Below are positions 57,101 to 64,000 of a stretch of DNA of 64,000 nucleotides, piece by piece. The stretch's first letter is position 1; each line of letters opens with the position of its first letter. Source of the stretch: Flavobacterium odoriferum (GTDB lineage Bacteria; Bacteroidota; Bacteroidia; Flavobacteriales; Flavobacteriaceae); NCBI RefSeq assembly GCF_025499515.1, contig NZ_JAMKFA010000001.1, forward strand, positions 372,001 to 436,000, given 5' to 3'. Under the pieces are notes generated by a model. That model was not told the DNA's origin. It saw only the letters and a list, made by a program, of their open reading frames with translations, and made no database searches. The translations under genes were made by a program, and so were the position numbers.

Positions 57101-57481
57101 AAAGAGCAAAGACAATTACGTGATGCTTTGCAAAAAGCCTTAGAAAAGGAAGGAATGTTGAATCAAGGAATGGGTGCTTTGAATCAGATGAAAGAAATCG
57201 AAAAACAACTAATTAATAAAGGTTTTATAAACGAGACCTTGCAAAAGATGTTGAATTTAAAACACGAGCTTTTAAAATTAGAAAAAGCCATTCAGCAACA
57301 AGGAGAAGACACCAAGCGTCAGTCAAAAACAAATGATAAGAACTATAATGGTAGCACTACTCCACTTTCAAAGGAATTAAAAGAATATCTGAATAGTGTT
57401 GAAATATTAAACAGACAAAGCTTACCTTTGCAACCCAATTTTAACCAGAAGGTTCAAAACTATTTTAAAAGCAATGATTAG
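54167..57481 (+). CDS. DUF4175 family large membrane-anchored protein
   Basis: The 1104-residue protein has two N-terminal membrane segments (about 22-65), a third near 152-167, an immunoglobulin-like beta region (about 190-470), a long coiled coil rich in Lys, Glu and Gln (about 480-760) and a Gly/Pro/Lys-rich low-complexity segment (about 895-965). It matches DUF4175, a Bacteroidota and alphaproteobacterial family of unknown function. Translation probably starts at TTG (54167), giving MEAKSIIFDKLEGFI. It overlaps ybeY by 8 bases, so coupling is likely. Confidence 0.82.
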   Translation: MEAKSIIFDKLEGFIKKFYTNELIKGVILFIGLGLLYFIFTLLIEYFLWLSTSGRTVLFWLFVGVESFLLIRFIAFPLFKLFKLQQGINYEQASEIIGNHFSEVQDKLLNFLQLANQSQTSELLAASIEQKAASLQPIPFSNAVNFAKNKKFLPYAIVPILLLILFFVTGNSEIISNSFARVVNYETKFAPPAPFEFVVLNKSLTAQQNSDFVLQVKTQGKVMPENIAIQIGDEEYFLQSTKPGVFEYTFSKLSKDVTFSLLANGLNSKEYQINVVDVPTIANFEMVLQYPSYLGKKSEVIQGTGNAVVPEGTVVNWRINALATDKVSFKSNNQVSVFANKENNFSLSRRITDNLSYEVITSNRNINEFEKLSYQIATIKDQYPTISVQIAPDSLKLKSKMMIGQVADDHGLSKLQVVFYPKGNPNAVRKANLAINKQAVDQFIYSFPNGLSIEEGVNYEFYFEVFDNDVVNNYKSTKSSIFLHYELTEDQKEDKQLQEQNENINSLEKSLQNQEKQISELDKLQKLNKEKSNLDFKDQKKVEDFINRQKQQDEMMKEFTKKLTENLEEFNPKTEDKDKEELLRRLEEAEKQAEKNEKLLKELEELSKKLEKDQLFDKADKLKQNAKNQQQNLEQLVELTKRFYVEQKAEQIADKLDKLAEKEEKLADDTKENNKENQDAINKEFDVIKKELEDLDKQNKELKAPMDIPNDKNVQEDVKKDMEKASDELQKQNQQKAKPKQKSAAAKMKEMSQKMSQSMQSGDMEQMQEDAKLLRQILDNLLAFSFDEESLIKTTNSSQVRSLQLNKVLKKQQDLKLQFKHVDDSLFAVALRNPKITETILNEVGEIHYNLDKTLENLADNNIAKGASHQQYVLTSANRLADYLSNVQSEMNMEMQGQGSGKGQPKPGGGKGMQLPDIIKQQEGLGEKMKDGMKPGDKPGDKPGEKPGQGKQKGQSGESGEEGENGSDGNAGKVLDILKEQRQLRDALQKALEKEGMLNQGMGALNQMKEIEKQLINKGFINETLQKMLNLKHELLKLEKAIQQQGEDTKRQSKTNDKNYNGSTTPLSKELKEYLNSVEILNRQSLPLQPNFNQKVQNYFKSND

Positions 57482-57893
57482 TTTTAATTACGAAACAGAT
57501 TTCGAACTCGAAAACGAAGCACAATATGAAGATTGGATTTCTCGCATTATTGAATCCGAAGGATTTGATGAAGGTGAAATCAATTATATCTTTTGTGATG
57601 ACGAATACCTACATAAAATCAATGTAGAATACCTTGATCACGATACTTTAACGGATATTATTAGCTTCGATTACACAGTAGGAAATTTAATACAAGGCGA
57701 TATCTTTGTTTCGGTGGAACGAGTTAAGGATAATGCTAATGATTTTAATGTTTCTTTTGAAGAGGAATTAAAACGTGTATTATCACATGGTGTTTTACAC
57801 TATTGTGGTTACAAAGATAAATCTCCAAAAGACGAAGCCTTAATGCGTTCGAAAGAAGAAGAAAAAATGCAAATGTTTCACGTGGAACATTAA
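57474..57893 (+). CDS. ybeY: rRNA maturation RNase YbeY
   Basis: YbeY is a metal-dependent endoribonuclease for 16S rRNA processing. The 139-residue protein has TLTDIISFDY and the metal site HGVLHYCGYKD: His105 and His109 are present, but the third ligand position, usually His, is Asp115. This substitution is, I believe, usual in Bacteroidota. Its last codons lie within a parS-like sequence (57874-57889). It overlaps the DUF4175 gene by 8 bases. Confidence 0.9.
   Translation: MISFNYETDFELENEAQYEDWISRIIESEGFDEGEINYIFCDDEYLHKINVEYLDHDTLTDIISFDYTVGNLIQGDIFVSVERVKDNANDFNVSFEEELKRVLSHGVLHYCGYKDKSPKDEALMRSKEEEKMQMFHVEH
57874..57889. promoter_or_regulatory. parS: parS site (ParB-binding), copy 1
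   Basis: TGTTTCACGTGGAACA; its reverse complement TGTTCCACGTGAAACA equals the classic parS sequence of Bacillus subtilis. It lies in the last codons of ybeY (encoding MFHVEH). Confidence 0.85.
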
Positions 57894-57918
57894 GCTTATA
57901 AACTAGATTTTTTTTAAA

Positions 57919-57934
57919 TGTTTCACGTGGAACA
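57919..57934. promoter_or_regulatory. parS: parS site (ParB-binding), copy 2
   Basis: An identical TGTTTCACGTGGAACA 45 bases after copy 1, in the gap between ybeY and mnmG. Two identical 16-mers this close are very unlikely by chance. Confidence 0.87.
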
Positions 57935-57949
57935 TAATATTTATAAAAG

Positions 57950-59821
57950 ATGTTTTTAAATCAATATGATGTAATTGTTGTGGGTGCTGGTCATGCCGGT
58001 TGTGAAGCAGCAGCAGCTGCTGCCAACATGGGGTGCTCTACTCTTTTGGTGACAATGAATCTTCAAAACATTGCACAAATGTCATGTAATCCTGCTATGG
58101 GAGGAATTGCAAAAGGACAAATCGTGCGTGAGATTGATGCCTTGGGTGGATACTCTGGAATTGTTTCTGACAAGACCGCGATCCAATTCAAGATGTTGAA
58201 TAAATCAAAAGGACCCGCGATGTGGTCGCCAAGAGTGCAATCGGACAGAATGCGTTTTTCGGACGAATGGAGAACCATGTTGGAGAATACTCCGAATTTG
58301 GATTTCTACCAAGAAATGGTGGCTGGGATTTTAGCTGAGAATGGAAAGATTGTTGGAGTGAAAACTTCTCTTGGAGTGGAAATAAAAGCTAAGTCGGTTG
58401 TGTTGACAAACGGAACTTTTTTGAATGGTTTGATTCATATTGGTGATAAACAATTTGGTGGTGGTCGTGCAGGAGAAAGTGCTTCTTTCGGAATCACAGA
58501 AGATTTAGTAAAACTAGGTTTCGAATCAGGAAGAATGAAAACAGGAACGCCTCCACGTGTGGATGGTCGTTCTTTGGATTTTTCTAAAATGACAGAGCAA
58601 CCTGGCGATGATGTTCCAGAAAAGTTTTCGTATTCTAATTTGACCGCTCCATTAAAAACACAACGTTCTTGTTGGATGTCGTATACTTCGTTAGAAGTGC
58701 ACGATATTTTACGTGAAGGTTTTGACAGAAGTCCAATGTTCAACGGAAGAATCAAAAGTTTAGGTCCGAGATATTGTCCATCGATTGAAGACAAGATTAA
58801 TCGTTTCGCTGATAAAGAACGTCATCAACTTTTTGTTGAACCAGAAGGTTGGACAACTTGTGAATATTATATCAACGGATTCTCAACTTCATTACCAGAA
58901 GATGTTCAGTTCAAAGCATTGCGTTCTGTAGCAGGATTTGAGAATGTGAAATTTTTCAGACCTGGTTATGCTATCGAATACGATTACTTCCCTCCTACGC
59001 AATTACAACACACCTTAGAAACTAAATTAGTCGAAGGTTTGTATTTTGCTGGACAAATAAATGGAACAACTGGTTACGAAGAAGCAGCATCTCAAGGTTT
59101 AATGGCTGGTATTAATGCAGCGTTAAAAGTGCAAAATAGAGAACCATTTATCTTAAAACGTGATGAAGCCTATATCGGAGTTTTAATTGACGATTTAATT
59201 ACAAAAGGAACAGAAGAGCCTTATCGTATGTTTACTTCACGAGCTGAATACAGAACATTACTGCGTCAAGATAATGCTGATTTTAGATTAACACCTAAAG
59301 CATTTGAAATTGGTTTAGCTAAAGAAGACCGTTTGATTCGTATGGAACAAAAATTTTCACAATCGGAAGCGATGGTAAATTTCTTTAGGGAAACAAGTCT
59401 AAAACCTGAAGAAGCAAATCCAATCTTGGAAGCTAAAGGTTCGGCTCCAATGAGTCAGCCTGATAAAATGTTTAAAGTTTTCTCTCGTCCGCAATTGGAT
59501 TTGGAAGATTTTAGAAAATTTAAAAAAGTGGCTGCTTACATCGAAGAACATGATTTAGATCAAGAAGTTGTTGAACAAGCCGAAATACAAGTTAAATATT
59601 CTGGTTATATCGAAAAGGAAAAAAATAACGCCGATAAATTGACTCGATTAGAGGATATGATTATTCCAGATAATTTTAATTTCGATAAAATCCAATCAAT
59701 TTCAATTGAAGCAAAACAAAAATTAAATAAAATCCGACCTCGAACTATCGCTCAAGCTTCTCGTATTAGTGGAGTTTCGCCAAGTGATATTTCAGTGTTG
59801 TTAATATATATGGGAAGATAG
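57950..59821 (+). CDS. mnmG: tRNA uridine-5-carboxymethylaminomethyl synthesis enzyme MnmG
   Basis: MnmG (GidA) with MnmE modifies the wobble uridine of several tRNAs using FAD and folate. The 623-residue protein has the FAD motif VVGAGHAGCEAAAAAANMGC (Gly12, Gly14, Gly17), NPAMGGIAKGQIVREIDALG, TGTPPRVDGRSLD and GLYFAGQINGTTGYEEAASQ. mnmG is near the replication origin in many bacteria, and parS-like sites sit on both sides here. Confidence 0.97.
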   Translation: MFLNQYDVIVVGAGHAGCEAAAAAANMGCSTLLVTMNLQNIAQMSCNPAMGGIAKGQIVREIDALGGYSGIVSDKTAIQFKMLNKSKGPAMWSPRVQSDRMRFSDEWRTMLENTPNLDFYQEMVAGILAENGKIVGVKTSLGVEIKAKSVVLTNGTFLNGLIHIGDKQFGGGRAGESASFGITEDLVKLGFESGRMKTGTPPRVDGRSLDFSKMTEQPGDDVPEKFSYSNLTAPLKTQRSCWMSYTSLEVHDILREGFDRSPMFNGRIKSLGPRYCPSIEDKINRFADKERHQLFVEPEGWTTCEYYINGFSTSLPEDVQFKALRSVAGFENVKFFRPGYAIEYDYFPPTQLQHTLETKLVEGLYFAGQINGTTGYEEAASQGLMAGINAALKVQNREPFILKRDEAYIGVLIDDLITKGTEEPYRMFTSRAEYRTLLRQDNADFRLTPKAFEIGLAKEDRLIRMEQKFSQSEAMVNFFRETSLKPEEANPILEAKGSAPMSQPDKMFKVFSRPQLDLEDFRKFKKVAAYIEEHDLDQEVVEQAEIQVKYSGYIEKEKNNADKLTRLEDMIIPDNFNFDKIQSISIEAKQKLNKIRPRTIAQASRISGVSPSDISVLLIYMGR

Positions 59822-59889
59822 TCTCAGTTTTCAGTCTCAGTTTCCGGTTTTTATTTAACTGCGACTGAACACTGCGACTGCAAACTGAA
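59822..59889. repeat. Intergenic patch of CAGTCTCAGTTT / AACTGCGACTG words
   Basis: CAGTTTTCAGTCTCAGTTT on the left is followed by AACTGCGACTG, ACTGCGACTG and CAAACTGA on the right, which are imperfect inverted copies. The patch directly follows the mnmG stop and is followed by a parS-like site. Confidence 0.6.
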
Positions 59890-59891
59890 TA

Positions 59892-59907
59892 TGTTTCATG
59901 TGAAACA
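59892..59907. promoter_or_regulatory. parS: parS-like site, copy 3
   Basis: TGTTTCATGTGAAACA differs from the parS consensus TGTTTCACGTGAAACA by one base at the centre and is nearly a perfect palindrome. It lies in the gap after mnmG. Confidence 0.7.
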
Positions 59908-59954
59908 ACGTTGTCAACCCTATTAAAATAAGCCTTTCGCATAAAAATAAAAAA

Positions 59955-60803
59955 ATGAATTTTTTAGAAGATAAAAGTTTTATTACCGTTAAAGATTTTT
60001 CAGTTTCTGGGGAATCTTTTTCCTTGTTGTTAAATGAAGAATATCAAATCTTAAAAACGCATCCGCAACCTACTTTAGATAAGTTAGGTTCGTATTACGA
60101 ATTTGAAGATTACATTTCACACACCGATGGAAAACGTACGATGTTTGAAAAAATGTATCATTTTATCAAAAGAAAAGCAATTCGCGATAAAGTTAGTTTG
60201 ATTAATTCGTACCAACCTTTGAAAGGAAGAATTTTAGATATTGGTGCTGGAACAGGAGATTTTCTTTTAGAAGCAAAAAATCAAAATTGGGAAATTCTTG
60301 GAATCGAACCAAACGATAAAGCAAAAGGAATTGCTGTTGGAAAAGGAATTAAATTTGGTGATACAATTGAAAAGTTAGAAAGCAATTCGTTTGATGTGAT
60401 TACCATGTGGCATGTTTTAGAACACGTTCCAGATGTCGAACATCAAATTGCTGAATTGAAACGTTTATTGAAACCATCTGGAACGATTATTATTGCTGTT
60501 CCTAATTTCAAATCGTACGATGCAAAATATTATAAAGAGTTTTGGGCCGCTTATGATGTGCCAAGACATTTGTGGCATTTTTCAAAAACAGCTATCGAAA
60601 AATTATTCGACAAACAAAATATGAACTTAGAAGATATTAAACCAATGTGGTTTGATAGTTTTTATGTGTCACTTTTATCAGAAAAATATAAATCTGGAAA
60701 AATGAATTTCATTTCAGGATTTTTTATTGGTTTGATCTCAAATGTGTCCGGATTGTTCAAAAAGGAATTTTCATCGCATATTTATGTACTAAAAAACAAG
60801 TAA
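59955..60803 (+). CDS. Class I SAM-dependent methyltransferase
   Basis: The 282-residue protein has motif I ILDIGAGTGDFLLEA, an acidic residue at the next strand (GIEPNDKA), and SFDVITMWHVLEHVPD. An N-terminal extension of about 70 residues precedes the core. The substrate is unknown; a quinone, lipid or sugar acceptor is possible. No adjacent pathway gene helps. Confidence 0.85.
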   Translation: MNFLEDKSFITVKDFSVSGESFSLLLNEEYQILKTHPQPTLDKLGSYYEFEDYISHTDGKRTMFEKMYHFIKRKAIRDKVSLINSYQPLKGRILDIGAGTGDFLLEAKNQNWEILGIEPNDKAKGIAVGKGIKFGDTIEKLESNSFDVITMWHVLEHVPDVEHQIAELKRLLKPSGTIIIAVPNFKSYDAKYYKEFWAAYDVPRHLWHFSKTAIEKLFDKQNMNLEDIKPMWFDSFYVSLLSEKYKSGKMNFISGFFIGLISNVSGLFKKEFSSHIYVLKNK

Positions 60804-60985
60804 AAATCATTTTAAAGCGATTTTAAGCATTTTTTTAGATGTTTTGATGTGATTTGTTGTGGTTTTTTAGAACATTTGTTCTGAACGATTTGTGAAAGTT
60901 GTTTTCAATAGCTTGAATCTATCAGAATTTAAAATCAAAATAAAAAATGCTTATAGTTGAAAAATAAATAAAAAAGCAACATATT

Positions 60986-61015
60986 TGCTACTTACCAACT
61001 TATTATTACTTTTAC
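60986..61015 (+). promoter_or_regulatory. Probable promoter of the OmpH-like gene
   Basis: TTG at 60986-60988, a 19-base spacer and TACTTTTA at 61008-61015 (7 of 8 to TAnnTTTG). The gene starts at 61041. The rest of the gap from 60804 shows nothing else I can name. Confidence 0.5.
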
Positions 61016-61040
61016 AAAAATTATTAATTATTTAGATCAA

Positions 61041-61616
61041 ATGAAAAAAGCCATTTTAATTTTAGGCGTTGCTTTAAGCATTTTAGCTTGTAACAAAACA
61101 GAAACAAATTCAAAAGAATTCAAAACAGCATATATCAATACATCAGAAATAATCGAGAAATACGAGAAGTTTAAAGATGAAGACGATAAATTTAAAGTAA
61201 AATCTGAAGAATTAGGCCGTCCTTTAGAAGCTAAAGTTAGAGCTTTTCAAGCTGATGCTCAAAGTTTTCAACAGAATGCTCAGGCAAAAGGACCACAATG
61301 GGCGCAACAAATGGGTGCTTCATTACAACAAAGAGAGCAACAATTAGGAATTGAACAAAATGCATTAATCCAACAATTGCAACAAGAAGGAGCTGTTTTA
61401 AAAGATACTTTAATTAGTGAAGTTAAAAAATTCATCAAAGATTACGGAAAGAAAAAAGGATATGACTATATCTACGGAACAGGTGATGCTGCAACAGTTC
61501 TTTACGCTAAAGAAGGTTATGACATTACAAAAGAAGTTTTAAAAGAGCTTAATGATACTTATAAAGCTACTAAGAAAGACGACAAAGTAGCTACTAAAGA
61601 AGAAGAGAAAAAATAA
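61041..61616 (+). CDS. OmpH/Skp-family lipoprotein
   Basis: The 191-residue protein has a lipoprotein signal with lipobox LAC (Cys17), followed by the OmpH/Skp pattern: AYINTSEIIEKYEKFKDED, a coiled-coil region (about 50-115) rich in Gln, Glu and Ala, and GYDYIYGTGDAATVLYAKEG near the end. Skp-like proteins hold outer-membrane proteins in the periplasm; here a lipid anchor is likely. A hairpin terminator follows. Confidence 0.88.
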   Translation: MKKAILILGVALSILACNKTETNSKEFKTAYINTSEIIEKYEKFKDEDDKFKVKSEELGRPLEAKVRAFQADAQSFQQNAQAKGPQWAQQMGASLQQREQQLGIEQNALIQQLQQEGAVLKDTLISEVKKFIKDYGKKKGYDYIYGTGDAATVLYAKEGYDITKEVLKELNDTYKATKKDDKVATKEEEKK

Positions 61617-61618
61617 TT

Positions 61619-61646
61619 GAAAGTCCCGAGTAATCGGGACTTTTTT
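61619..61646 (+). terminator. Terminator of the OmpH-like gene
   Basis: GAAAGTCCCGA, loop GTAA, TCGGGACTTT followed by a T-run: a strong GC-containing stem and U-tract, a classic intrinsic terminator. Confidence 0.9.
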
Positions 61647-61692
61647 ATTTATAATCGTTTCTATATATTTGTATTTCAAATTTATATGCCAA

Positions 61693-63969
61693 ATGGAACC
61701 ATTATCAGCCGCAGCTAGTTACACCCTCCGATTTATTAATCAAACCAATAAATCCATCTTCCTTACCGGAAAAGCAGGAACCGGAAAAACCACACTTTTA
61801 AAGGAAATTATCGCTACGACACATAAAAATACGGTTGTTGTAGCACCTACAGGAATTGCCGCTTTGAATGCAAATGGCGTTACGATTCATTCGATGTTTC
61901 AATTGCCCTTTGCAGCTTTTATTCCTGATAATAAGCAACTTACACATTTTTCAGACACTGTAAAATTTGAAAATCGCGATTCGTTAGGTCGTCATTTTAA
62001 GATGAATAACGTGAAACGTTCCGTAATTCGAAATATGGAATTGTTGGTTATTGATGAAGTATCTATGTTGCGTGCCGATGTTTTGGATGCCATGGATTTT
62101 ATGATGCGAAAAGTACGCAGAAACGAAAGACCTTTCGGTGGGGTTCAAGTTCTTTTTATAGGAGATTTATTACAATTACCACCAGTAGTGAAAAATGAAG
62201 AATGGGAAATGCTAAAGAATTACTATCGAGGTATGTTCTTTTTTCATTCACATATTATTCAACAATATCCGCCTTTGTATATTGAGTTGGATAAAATTTT
62301 CCGTCAAACAGATGCCGAATTTATTGATGTTTTGAACAATTTACGACACAATAAAATCACTTCGGAAGATGTTCAACTTCTAAATCAATTTGTACAACCC
62401 GATTTTGATCTCAAGAAAAATAAAGGATTCATCATTTTAACTACTCACAATTCCAAAGCGGATACCATAAACGCAAAGTCTTTACAAGATCTTGAAGGCA
62501 AGCAATTCACCTATTTACCTGAAATTACAGACGATTTTCCAGAAAAAATATTTCCATTAGACGAAAAATTACAACTCAAAGTTGGTTCGCAAGTCATGTT
62601 TGTTAAAAACGATTTGAATTTCGAAAAGCAATATTATAACGGAAAAATGGGCGTTATTAAATCGTTAACAGAAAAAGAAATTTTTGTTCACTTTCCTGAA
62701 GAAAATAAAACTATTGAAGTTGAAAGGTACGAATGGCAAAATATTCGCTACAAAGTCAACGAAAATACAAAAGAAATTGAAGAAGAAGTCATCGGAACTT
62801 TTGTCCACTACCCTATCAAATTGGCTTGGGCGATTACGGTGCATAAAAGTCAAGGCTTAACTTTTGACAAAGCAGCGCTCGATGTATCGCAAGTTTTTGC
62901 GCCTGGACAAGCGTATGTAGCTTTATCGCGTTTGCGTTCGTTAAAAGGGCTTATTTTGCTGTCTCCGTTGCGAATGAATGGTATTTCGAGCGATGAAGAA
63001 GTGCTTAATTATGCTGAAAACAAAGCTTCTGAAGAAATCTTACAACATTCGTTAGCCAAAGAAACGTTGTTTTTTTGGTTGAATACGTTGCTTAATTCAT
63101 TTGATTTCAAAGAATTAGGTCAAGAATGGCGCAATCATTTGTTTAGTTATAACTCCGAAGCACCGAAATCACCTAAAACAAAGCATAACGACTGGGCAAA
63201 AACTCAAAATGATAAAATCGCCGAAATTTTAGAACCTTCGGGGAAATTTATGTCCCAATTACAGAAAATTTTCTACGATGAAAATCTGGATATCAAATTT
63301 GTTAAAGAACGATGTGATGCGGCTTATCAATATTTTTTCAAAACGTTAGATGCAGTTGCAGAAGAATTGTTATTGAAAATTGAAGAAGTAAAACGCATCA
63401 AAAAAGTGAAAGCGTTTTATGACGAATTATTGGTTTTAGAAGAACTCCAAATCAAAGCAATTTTACAACTGAAAAAAGCAAAATTACTAACTAATATCAT
63501 TGTCGATGGAAAAGAGATTTCGAAGAAAAATTTAATTTCGGAAGACATGAGTACTTATAAAATCAATAAGTTAGTGGTTGTAGCAGAACGCTTTAGAACT
63601 TCGCACGCTGCTTTGGTGGAAGACGACGAAGAGGTTTCGTATTACACCGATTCAAAAAAGAAAAAAACAAAAGAACCAAAGAAATCGACTTACGAAGACA
63701 CCTTAGAATTGTGGAAACAAAACTTATCAATTTACGAAATTGCTAAACAGCGAAAACTAACACCACAAACCATCTATAACCATTTTACTAAGCTGATTCA
63801 AATGGAAATCGTGCAACTTTCCGACATTTTGCCAGAAGATAAAATTTCCGATTTAAAAGTGGCTTTTAAAGATTTTAAAGGCGAAAGTTTAGGTGAATTA
63901 AAAGAAATCCACGGCGATAAATTTTCCTGGGATGAGTTGCGTTTGTTTAAAGCGGGTATAACGAATTAA
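61693..63969 (+). CDS. Pif1-like helicase with C-terminal helix-turn-helix
   Basis: The 758-residue protein has the superfamily 1 Pif1/RecD-like core: Walker A GKAGTGKTT (about 26-34), APTGIAALNANGVTIHSMF, Walker B LLVIDEVSMLRADV, LFIGDLLQLPPV and WAITVHKSQGLTFDKA. A C-terminal HTH_40-like domain follows (IYEIAKQRKLTPQTIYNHF, about 675-700). It probably unwinds DNA at stalled forks or structured sites. I start at 61693; an upstream TTG (61669) overlaps the -7-like TATATTTG at 61664-61671. Confidence 0.9.
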   Translation: MEPLSAAASYTLRFINQTNKSIFLTGKAGTGKTTLLKEIIATTHKNTVVVAPTGIAALNANGVTIHSMFQLPFAAFIPDNKQLTHFSDTVKFENRDSLGRHFKMNNVKRSVIRNMELLVIDEVSMLRADVLDAMDFMMRKVRRNERPFGGVQVLFIGDLLQLPPVVKNEEWEMLKNYYRGMFFFHSHIIQQYPPLYIELDKIFRQTDAEFIDVLNNLRHNKITSEDVQLLNQFVQPDFDLKKNKGFIILTTHNSKADTINAKSLQDLEGKQFTYLPEITDDFPEKIFPLDEKLQLKVGSQVMFVKNDLNFEKQYYNGKMGVIKSLTEKEIFVHFPEENKTIEVERYEWQNIRYKVNENTKEIEEEVIGTFVHYPIKLAWAITVHKSQGLTFDKAALDVSQVFAPGQAYVALSRLRSLKGLILLSPLRMNGISSDEEVLNYAENKASEEILQHSLAKETLFFWLNTLLNSFDFKELGQEWRNHLFSYNSEAPKSPKTKHNDWAKTQNDKIAEILEPSGKFMSQLQKIFYDENLDIKFVKERCDAAYQYFFKTLDAVAEELLLKIEEVKRIKKVKAFYDELLVLEELQIKAILQLKKAKLLTNIIVDGKEISKKNLISEDMSTYKINKLVVVAERFRTSHAALVEDDEEVSYYTDSKKKKTKEPKKSTYEDTLELWKQNLSIYEIAKQRKLTPQTIYNHFTKLIQMEIVQLSDILPEDKISDLKVAFKDFKGESLGELKEIHGDKFSWDELRLFKAGITN

Positions 63970-64000
63970 CTCAACCAGTTTACCAACATTACAGCTGGAA

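Noticed and set aside
58550..58570. CACGTG palindrome within mnmG as a parS site
   Set aside because: The flanks (CTC and TGG) do not match parS beyond the CACGTG core.

Overview
The window looks like chromosomal DNA from a Flavobacterium-like member of the Bacteroidota. It is AT-rich, and many genes have family relatives mainly in this phylum (DUF4254, DUF6427, DUF6341, DUF6909, DUF4175, bacterial GH3, PorT-like barrels). Several upstream regions carry the Bacteroidota promoter pattern (TTG, 17-19 bases, TAnnTTTG) and Shine-Dalgarno motifs are scarce. I place it at family level with good confidence and at genus level with less.

Layout. 1-9 kb: an AraC-type membrane regulator, a secreted repeat protein, a GT9 glycosyltransferase with DUF4254, upp, two small membrane proteins and purD. 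8.7-29.8 kb: a surface-polysaccharide locus read leftward. It holds a Wzz-like chain-length protein, rmlB-rmlA-rmlC-rmlD for dTDP-L-rhamnose, a PagL-like lipid A deacylase, a head-GIN lipoprotein, a polyprenyl-phosphate GT2, a methyltransferase, a GT39, a separately transcribed lipoprotein, a Wzx flippase, two Wzy/WaaL-like proteins, further glycosyltransferases, a UDP-xylose synthase and the initiating sugar-phosphate transferase. A rightward PaaK/CapK-like adenylate-forming protein borders it. 29.8-39.5 kb: housekeeping genes (a DUF6909 protein, GH3, a degenerate M23 protein, tatA, tex, nnrD, rpiB). 39.5-40.0 kb: a 540 bp AT-rich non-coding block. 40-64 kb: mostly rightward genes: rnr, an LTA-synthase-family enzyme, tRNA-Cys, folB, glnS, an SPFH protein, gltX, DUF4175, ybeY, mnmG, an OmpH/Skp-like lipoprotein and a Pif1-like helicase.

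The most notable result is a set of signals pointing to a replication-origin neighbourhood. Left of about 39.5 kb, 31 of 39 genes point left. Right of about 40.3 kb, 14 of 17 protein genes point right. The switch falls on the 540 bp non-coding block, which lies between two convergent genes, carries several DnaA-box-like 9-mers and has a very AT-rich stretch. About 18-20 kb to its right, two exact and one near-exact ParB-binding (parS) sites flank mnmG. I infer that the block is a candidate oriC and that the parS cluster marks the origin domain. Cumulative GC skew would test this.

Other observations worth checking: a 17 bp copy of the tRNA-Cys 3' end with its own terminator hairpin; dispersed CTGAA/TTCAG palindromes; four intergenic patches, each built from a different degenerate word present in both orientations; a frame-shifting octamer repeat in rmlD; an M23 protein lacking metal ligands; and a DUF6909 protein with nucleoside-phosphorylase-like motifs.
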